Below are positions 1 to 4,172 of a stretch of 6,678 bases of DNA, piece by piece. Both the position numbers and the translations under genes were made by a program. The notes below the pieces were generated by a model that saw only the letters and a list, made by a program, of their open reading frames with translations, ran no database searches and had not been told where the DNA came from. Positions within the stretch are counted from its first letter, which is position 1. Each line of letters begins with the position of its first letter. This DNA comes from an uncultured Litorilinea sp. Its GTDB lineage: Bacteria; Chloroflexota; Anaerolineae; Caldilineales; Caldilineaceae. The stretch lies in assembly GCA_946885925.1 (NCBI GenBank), contig CAMPHP010000173.1, positions 1 through 6,678 of the forward strand. The letters run 5' to 3'.

Positions 1-851
1 ATCTTAGCCAACTCCATCGACTCCACTTGGACCCGCATTGTGATCCATGCGCCCTCTTGGTTGGGTGCAATGATCTGATGTCGCCCCGGTGTCAGCCACT
101 TGGCAAAATTTACTCGCTCTGGATGAACCTTCAACGTAACAGTGTACTCGGACATGGTCTCTGCAAATTCCTGAAGGTGGCTATGCCAATAGCGCTGTAG
201 ATCAAAAGCCGCATCCCGCTCAAAGTGCGTGTCCAGTATGGAAAGCTGATGGAAGCGTGAAACGCGATAGATGCGGTATTTACCCTCACGCATCGCCACC
301 AAATACCAGATGCTCGATTTGGCAACCAAGCTATATGGCTCTAGCACCCGCTCGACAATCTTGCCGTTATAGTGTTGGTAGACCACCTGAATGTGGCGGT
401 CTTCATAGACAGCCTGCTGAAGCTGCTCCCAAAAATCAGGCGGTTGTGCGTCCTGCCACCACCACGCCGGGTCAATCAGAATGCGCTGGCGAATATGATC
501 CACGGCCTGCTGATGGCGAGCAGGCAGGGCGGCAGTCAGCTTGCGTTGTGTACGTTCAGCCGCCTCGCCAAGATTTAGCTCTTGCAGCAGTTTGGCGTTG
601 CTTGCCAAGAAGAGCGTGCGAACTTCTTCCTCTTGCAGGCCGGTCAGATTCGTCCGGTAATTTTCATCAAGCGCAATGCCACCCCCATGTCCACCTTCGG
701 CATAGACCGGCACGCCCGACATTGATAGTGCCTCGACATCGCGCAGAATTGTACGGCGCGAAACATCCAGTTCTTTGGCAAGTACATCTGCGGTCATCTT
801 GCCGCGCGTCTGCAAGAGGATGAGAAGAGAAAGTAGCCGGTCAGCACGCAT
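1..851 (-). CDS. YafY-type HTH/WYL-domain transcriptional regulator, C-terminus cut by window edge
   Basis: This is an open minus-strand frame of 283 codons with no stop before the window edge; I translated it by hand. The protein begins MRADRLLSLL, the usual N-terminus of YafY-family regulators. A DeoR-like winged helix-turn-helix covers about residues 1-60, with recognition helix SRRTILRDVEAL at 31-42, followed by the glycine-rich wing EGGHGGGIAL. A WYL domain follows from about 145: EPYSLV at 171-176, the name-giving WYL triplet at 182-184, and YRIYRVSRF at 192-200. WYL domains are known or proposed ligand-sensing modules (nucleic acid or small molecules), so this is a cytoplasmic DNA-binding sensor. 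Family members are roughly 310-330 residues long, so perhaps 30-40 residues are missing. An in-frame ATG at 896 would add 15 residues and has a better Shine-Dalgarno (GGAG, 6 bases away) than the 851 ATG (GAGG, about 10 away). I prefer 851 on family convention. It is transcribed away from the hydrolase at 1051 and probably controls it and itself. Confidence 0.9.
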   Translation of the reverse strand, partial: MRADRLLSLLILLQTRGKMTADVLAKELDVSRRTILRDVEALSMSGVPVYAEGGHGGGIALDENYRTNLTGLQEEEVRTLFLASNAKLLQELNLGEAAERTQRKLTAALPARHQQAVDHIRQRILIDPAWWWQDAQPPDFWEQLQQAVYEDRHIQVVYQHYNGKIVERVLEPYSLVAKSSIWYLVAMREGKYRIYRVSRFHQLSILDTHFERDAAFDLQRYWHSHLQEFAETMSEYTVTLKVHPERVNFAKWLTPGRHQIIAPNQEGAWITMRVQVESMELAK

Positions 852-921
852 AAGTATCTGCCCTCTCAGTGACAATCTACGGCGCGTCAGGCTCATTAAA
901 TTCTCCGTAGCGGACGCCAAA

Positions 922-950
922 ACTTGGGTGACAATAGGTGTCACCCAAGT
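922..950. promoter_or_regulatory. Perfect 12-bp inverted repeat, likely operator of the WYL regulator
   Basis: Two arms, ACTTGGGTGACA (922-933) and TGTCACCCAAGT (939-950), are exact reverse complements separated by ATAGG. The site lies between the divergent regulator (start 851 or 896) and the hydrolase (start 1051). The short spacing and position fit a dimeric winged-HTH protein binding its own control region. No T-run follows and the repeat lies upstream of both genes, so a terminator is unlikely. I could not place convincing -35/-10 boxes for either gene. TATCAT at 956-961 is a possible -10 for the hydrolase but lacks a good -35 at the right distance. Confidence 0.75.
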
Positions 951-1050
951 CAGTGTATCATGGAGTTAGTTCGTGGGTACTAGGGGTTTGCTTACATAAA
1001 GGGCAAATTCAGAGTGCAAATCTAAAGAGTCGAAAAGGAGCATACAAACG

Positions 1051-1878
1051 ATGCAAACTATGATGATCTCTGATTACGTTGAAGTAAACGGCGGAAAAAT
1101 CTATTACGAAATGGCTGGCGAAGGGGAAACGGTTGTCCTATCACATGCTGGTTTCGTTGATAGCCGCATGTGGGATGATCAATGGGAAGAATTCGCCCAA
1201 CGCTATCGTGTCATGCGCTATGACATGCGTGGCTATGGCAAATCCGACCCGGTACAGGGGCCAGTCTCGCGACGCGATGATCTCTATCGCTTGTTGCAGA
1301 AGTTGGGAATTGAGCAGGCACATATGATCGGTTGTTCGCTAAGTGGCGAGATGATGCTCGACTTCACCATCGAGCATCCGGAGATGGTCAAGTCGCTCGT
1401 CATCATCAGCAGCACGCCCAGCGGCTTTGAGATGCAGGGTGAGCCACCAGCCGAAGTCCTAGAGATGATCGACGCCATGCAGAAGCACGATGCGGCCCGT
1501 ATGTCTGAAATGCAGCTTCGCCTCTGGATTGACGGACCTTACCGCAAACCAGAGCAAGTTGATCCCGTTGTTCGCCAGCGCGCCGCGGAGATGAATCTGA
1601 TTCCTGTGAAGAATGGGACATGGATCACTGCCGACGCAGAACCTGCAAATCCGCTCAATCCCCCGGCGATCCAACAGTTAGATCGTGTCCAGGTTCCTAC
1701 GCTGGTTATGGCAGGCGCACTTGATAATTCAGAAATCTTGCGTGCTGCCGATGCGATGACGGCTGGCATCAAGGGCGCACGTAAAGCCATTCTGCCCGAA
1801 TGCGCCCACGTGCCGAACATGGAAAAGCCAGCCGAATTCAACCAAATCGTCTTGGAGTTTTTACGCAACGTAGGATAA
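1051..1878 (+). CDS. Alpha/beta-hydrolase fold enzyme
   Basis: A 275-residue cytoplasmic alpha/beta hydrolase with no signal peptide, of normal length for the family. The visible motifs are in canonical order. The oxyanion-hole HAG is at 32-34 and the DMRGYGKSD turn at 58-66. The nucleophile elbow GCSLSG is at 94-99 with Ser96. The acid is Asp225 in AGALDNSE, and the catalytic His253 lies in CAHVPNMEKP, followed by the usual C-terminal helix. The elbow has Ser98 where many relatives have Gly. A cap region lies around 125-200. Relatives include esterases, lactonases such as 3-oxoadipate enol-lactonase, haloperoxidase-like enzymes and C-C bond hydrolases; sequence alone does not fix the substrate. 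The ATG at 1051 is chosen because AAGGAG (1035-1040) lies 10 bases upstream, whereas the next in-frame ATG at 1060 would be 19 away. It is divergent from the WYL regulator and is followed by a hairpin terminator, so it is probably a single-gene transcript controlled by that regulator. Confidence 0.93.
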   Translation: MQTMMISDYVEVNGGKIYYEMAGEGETVVLSHAGFVDSRMWDDQWEEFAQRYRVMRYDMRGYGKSDPVQGPVSRRDDLYRLLQKLGIEQAHMIGCSLSGEMMLDFTIEHPEMVKSLVIISSTPSGFEMQGEPPAEVLEMIDAMQKHDAARMSEMQLRLWIDGPYRKPEQVDPVVRQRAAEMNLIPVKNGTWITADAEPANPLNPPAIQQLDRVQVPTLVMAGALDNSEILRAADAMTAGIKGARKAILPECAHVPNMEKPAEFNQIVLEFLRNVG

Positions 1879-1915
1879 GTAGCCCTCTCATACAAGTTCG
1901 AACCATCATAGTCAC

Positions 1916-1951
1916 ATTCAGGAGCCACTGGGAATCCAGTGGCTCCTGAAT
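1916..1951 (+). terminator. Strong hairpin terminator after the hydrolase
   Basis: Perfect 15-bp arms (1916-1930 beginning ATTCAGGAGCC, and 1937-1951 ending GGCTCCTGAAT) enclose a 6-base loop GGAATC. The hairpin begins 37 bases after the hydrolase stop. The outer A/T pairs of the stem and the short TTT after it give a moderate U-tract. The sequence AGCCACTGGGA in the left arm recalls cobalamin-riboswitch 3' ends, but its perfect complement makes a simple terminator the better reading. Confidence 0.8.
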
Positions 1952-2006
1952 TTCACACTTTGTTGCTGATGCCGAAGTTACTCGCCACTAAACAAAGCAG
2001 GCAGTC

Positions 2007-2060
2007 TGTCATTGCGCGCCCTGGGACGCGCGAGGAATCCCCTTCTGCGTCGGAATGACA
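2007..2060. repeat. 54-bp palindromic intergenic repeat, likely dispersed in the genome
   Basis: The element starts TGTCATTGCG and ends CGGAATGACA; the two ends are inverted copies with one mismatch in ten. Inside lies a second inverted pair, GCGCG against CGCGC, around CCCTGGGA, followed by GAGGAATCCCC. A GTCATT...AATGAC frame with GAGGAATCCC inside is typical of short dispersed palindromic elements found between genes in many bacteria. Only one copy lies in this window, so its dispersed nature is inferred from its form. It has no coding capacity and is too short for an insertion sequence. Confidence 0.6.
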
Positions 2061-2312
2061 ACCCTTTCAGTTTGATCGGTAGCAACTTGAGCTAGATAAC
2101 ATGCTCAAAATTGGTCTGATCCGGCTGCGTTGCGGCTACGTCAATAGCAGTAGAAGCCCTACACCAATCGTATTAGTGCATAGAATGAGCTATAAGTGAA
2201 CAGCTTTTGAACTGTAAAACGACCTCTATTCGCTAGATAATCAGTTCGAGAGTACTCAGCTCTTCTCCTAGCACCTTCGCAAAACGTTGCTATTTCCACG
2301 AGGAGTTTGCAA

Positions 2313-2339
2313 GGCAGACCTATCCATCTGCCCAGGCAG
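2313..2339 (+). promoter_or_regulatory. Overlapping small hairpins in the transporter leader
   Basis: GGCAGA (2313-2318) pairs with TCTGCC (2327-2332) across an 8-base loop. The same CTGCC (2328-2332) can instead pair with GGCAG (2335-2339) immediately downstream, so the two structures exclude each other. A further inverted repeat, GGCAA-A-TTGCC, follows at 2345-2355. These lie 45-90 bases before the start of a metal transporter. They could be an operator or a leader RNA switch, but the pairs are short and chance is not excluded. Confidence 0.3.
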
Positions 2340-2391
2340 CACGCGGCAAATTGCCAGCCAGTGGCCCGCGGGTTAACAGAGTGTCACGAAT

Positions 2392-2396
2392 GGAGG
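2392..2396 (+). promoter_or_regulatory. Shine-Dalgarno that decides the transporter start
   Basis: GGAGG sits one base before an ATG at 2398, too close to use, and seven bases before the in-frame ATG at 2404, which is ideal. The transporter therefore most likely starts at 2404, two residues shorter than the longest reading frame. Confidence 0.75.
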
Positions 2397-2403
2397 AATG
2401 CAA

Positions 2404-4002
2404 ATGTTGGCGCGAAAAACGACACCACCTTCTTTTTGCCAGCTAGCTCTATCTTGGACGCGACGGGCATCCATCATTCTCTGTGCCTCTTTGCTCTTTA
2501 TCCTTCTGCTGCCAACCGTCGCGATGGCACATCCACTCGGCAATTTCACGATTAACCGCTACAGTCGCTTAACCGTAGCGAGTGACCAGATTCAACTCAC
2601 CTACATCGTTGATATGGCTGAAATCCCTGCCCACCAAGAACGCAGCCGGATCGACCAAAACGGTGACGAAGTTCTTGACTATGCCGAGCAGGAAGCCTAT
2701 GTAGTCAAGCTACTAGATGCTCTGCCTGGGCAGTTGCTTCTCCATCTAAATGGTCAGCAGCAGCAGTGGCATTTGGAGCAGTATGATCTTACTTTCCCGG
2801 AAGGCCAGGCTGGCCTACCCACGCTGCGCCTCGTCACGTACTGGACAACCTCGCTTGCTCCCCAATCAGCAGGTTGGCAGGCTGGCTATCAAGACACGAG
2901 TTATGCCGACCGTCTTGGCTGGCAAGAGATTGTCGTGCAAGCCGCCGAGAGTGCAAAGCTTGAAGAGTCCTCCGTTCCAGCAGTGGATGTGAGCAATGAG
3001 CTACGCACCTACCCAGACAATTTGCTGCAATCACCCCTAACCGTCAACCAAGCCAGCTTTCGCTTCACACCGCTTGCAATGAACACCAGCGAAAGCGCCC
3101 AGGCGACTGGCGCAACCGCAGAAAACACGCCCGCCCGCGCCGGTCGTCCGCTTGATCCCTTTGCCGAGTTAATCAACATAGACACATATGCTCCCCTCAC
3201 CGTTCTGTTTGCAATGCTCGCCGCCTTTGGCTGGGGAGCGGCCCACGCCTTTTCGCCTGGTCATGGCAAGACCGTTGTCGGGGCCTATTTAATCGGCTCA
3301 CGCGGCACAGTGTTACACGCACTCTTTCTTGGCATAACGACCACGATCACCCATACGGCGGGCGTCTTGGCACTTGGGTTTGTGACTCTTTTCGCTGCCC
3401 AGTTCATCTTGCCAGAAAAGCTCTATCCCTGGTTGAGCATTATGTCTGGCCTGCTCGTCATCACCATTGGCGCGTTCATGATCAAGCAGCGATTACATGG
3501 CTCTCCAAAGCATCATGCCCATCACGAGCACGACCACCCATACGGGCATACTCATGAACACGATCAAGGACATGAGCACGATCACGAACATAGCCATCAC
3601 CATCACGAGCATGATCATTCCCATCATGGTCATTCACACCCTCATCATTTGCCACCAGGCACAGATGGCTCGCCTGTCACCTGGCGCAGCTTACTTGCTC
3701 TAGGTATTTCCGGCGGTCTCTTGCCCTGCCCCTCTGCCCTGGTACTTATGTTAGGGGCGATCAGCCTACAGCGGATTGGCTTTGGGCTGGCCTTGATCGT
3801 CATGTTCAGCCTGGGACTAGCCAGTGTATTGACTGGAATCGGCGTGGTGTTGGTCTACGCCGGAAAATTCTTTCAACGTATTCCTGAAAGTGGCCCGATC
3901 TTCCGCTTTGTCCCCATCGCCAGCGCCCTGTTCATTACTGTGGTCGGTGTCGGCATCACCTTACAAGCACTCTTAAATACCGGTATCTTGTCACTGAGCT
4001 AG
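2404..4002 (+). CDS. NicO-family (RcnA-like) nickel/cobalt transporter with exported N-terminal domain and His-rich loop
   Basis: A 532-residue membrane protein, numbered here from the ATG at 2404. A signal peptide (about 1-42, ending TVAMA) is followed by a mature start HPLGNFTINRYSRL, so an N-terminal histidine is exposed after cleavage. An exported domain of about 220 residues carries an EF-hand-like loop, DQNGDEVLDYAE (84-95). The membrane domain starts near 265 and shows NicO signatures: HAFSPGHGK with His281 and His287, then GITTTITHT with His317. A cytoplasmic or loop segment at 370-415 contains 25 histidines in 46 residues. The domain ends with GISGGLLPCPSALVLML and two or three more helices, about six in all. 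NicO/RcnA proteins move Ni2+ or Co2+, in RcnA outward; direction here cannot be read from sequence. The ectodomain makes it far longer than typical RcnA (about 270-370 residues). A DUF4331 gene follows 170 bases downstream on the same strand. Regulation is unclear; no NikR-type or cobalamin-riboswitch site was recognised. Confidence 0.88.
   Translation: MLARKTTPPSFCQLALSWTRRASIILCASLLFILLLPTVAMAHPLGNFTINRYSRLTVASDQIQLTYIVDMAEIPAHQERSRIDQNGDEVLDYAEQEAYVVKLLDALPGQLLLHLNGQQQQWHLEQYDLTFPEGQAGLPTLRLVTYWTTSLAPQSAGWQAGYQDTSYADRLGWQEIVVQAAESAKLEESSVPAVDVSNELRTYPDNLLQSPLTVNQASFRFTPLAMNTSESAQATGATAENTPARAGRPLDPFAELINIDTYAPLTVLFAMLAAFGWGAAHAFSPGHGKTVVGAYLIGSRGTVLHALFLGITTTITHTAGVLALGFVTLFAAQFILPEKLYPWLSIMSGLLVITIGAFMIKQRLHGSPKHHAHHEHDHPYGHTHEHDQGHEHDHEHSHHHHEHDHSHHGHSHPHHLPPGTDGSPVTWRSLLALGISGGLLPCPSALVLMLGAISLQRIGFGLALIVMFSLGLASVLTGIGVVLVYAGKFFQRIPESGPIFRFVPIASALFITVVGVGITLQALLNTGILSLS
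3511..3648 (+). repeat. Histidine-codon-rich, low-complexity stretch in the transporter
   Basis: This segment encodes 25 histidines interspersed with Asp, Glu, Ser, Gly and Pro in an irregular HxH/HDH pattern, all with CAT or CAC codons. It is a loop between two halves of the membrane domain, as in RcnA and ZIP-like transporters, where such loops bind divalent metal. The DNA is quasi-repetitive and prone to length change by slippage. Confidence 0.8.
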
Positions 4003-4004
4003 AC

Positions 4005-4024
4005 AAGCTTGTTAGACAAGGCTT
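4005..4024 (+). terminator. Weak hairpin just after the transporter stop
   Basis: AAGCTTGT (4005-4012) can pair with ACAAGGCTT (4016-4024) around a TAG loop, with one bulged G, followed by TT and C. It begins three bases after the stop codon at 4000-4002. The stem is short and mostly A/T and the T-tract is poor, so it may only partly stop transcription and could leave the DUF4331 gene cotranscribed. Confidence 0.35.
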
Positions 4025-4093
4025 TTCAAAGCGAGTCATTGGTACACCAATCCATTCTTCAAAATCTATCCCCAGGGTGGTGAAGAATTTATC

Positions 4094-4136
4094 GATTGGG
4101 TGATTGGGTGCTAGTCGCCAGAATTCAATACCCAAT
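4094..4136. repeat. Tandem GATTGGGT pair and an inverted partner before the DUF4331 gene
   Basis: GATTGGGT occurs twice back to back (4094-4101 and 4102-4109), and its inverse ACCCAAT appears at 4130-4136 after a 20-base gap, giving a possible 7-bp stem. A separate inverted repeat, ATTGGT-AC-ACCAAT, lies at 4038-4051. Positions 4003-4172 otherwise hold no gene. The repeats could be protein-binding sites or debris of an intergenic repeat. Confidence 0.35.
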
Positions 4137-4172
4137 TACTGCGCAACTTATTTGTCCAAGTAAGGAGGCTCT

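Larger units (their letters stand above)
1952..2403. other. Non-coding stretch between the hydrolase terminator and the transporter
   Basis: I see no credible gene in these roughly 450 bases on either strand. The stretch holds a 54-bp palindromic repeat (2007-2060) and a small inverted repeat, TTGAGC/GCTCAA, at 2087-2108. A GC-rich leader with small hairpins (about 2313-2355) comes just before the transporter start. Two AT-rich hexamers could be -10 boxes for the transporter, TATAAG at 2191-2196 and GATAAT at 2236-2241, but neither has a good -35 partner, so no promoter is called. Confidence 0.6.

Noticed and set aside
257..823. Plus-strand 188-codon open frame
   Set aside because: It lies antisense to the WYL regulator, whose minus-strand translation shows clear family motifs. 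The plus-strand product is rich in Arg, Pro and Ala with no recognisable domain or ribosome-binding site.
1539..1928. Minus-strand 129-codon open frame
   Set aside because: It is a shadow of the alpha/beta hydrolase, covering the region that encodes its catalytic Asp and His on the other strand.
1921..1936. Cobalamin-riboswitch-like AGCCACTGGGA
   Set aside because: The match is only the 3' word. It is the arm of a perfect 15-bp terminator hairpin, no upstream riboswitch core is visible, and the transporter is over 450 bases away.
2007..2060. CRISPR repeat or insertion-sequence end
   Set aside because: Only one copy is present, with no spacers, no transposase and no visible target duplication.
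2328..2345. NiCo (czcD-type) riboswitch before the transporter
   Set aside because: A CCTGGGCAG word appears only on the opposite strand to the transporter, and I could not find the remaining conserved junction sequences.
2398..2403. Transporter start at 2398
   Set aside because: The Shine-Dalgarno GGAGG ends one base before this ATG, too close for initiation. The ATG at 2404 has ideal spacing.
3511..3648. Tandem repeat or assembly artefact in the His-rich segment
   Set aside because: The reading frame continues intact into conserved NicO motifs on both sides, and His-rich loops are normal at this place in the family.
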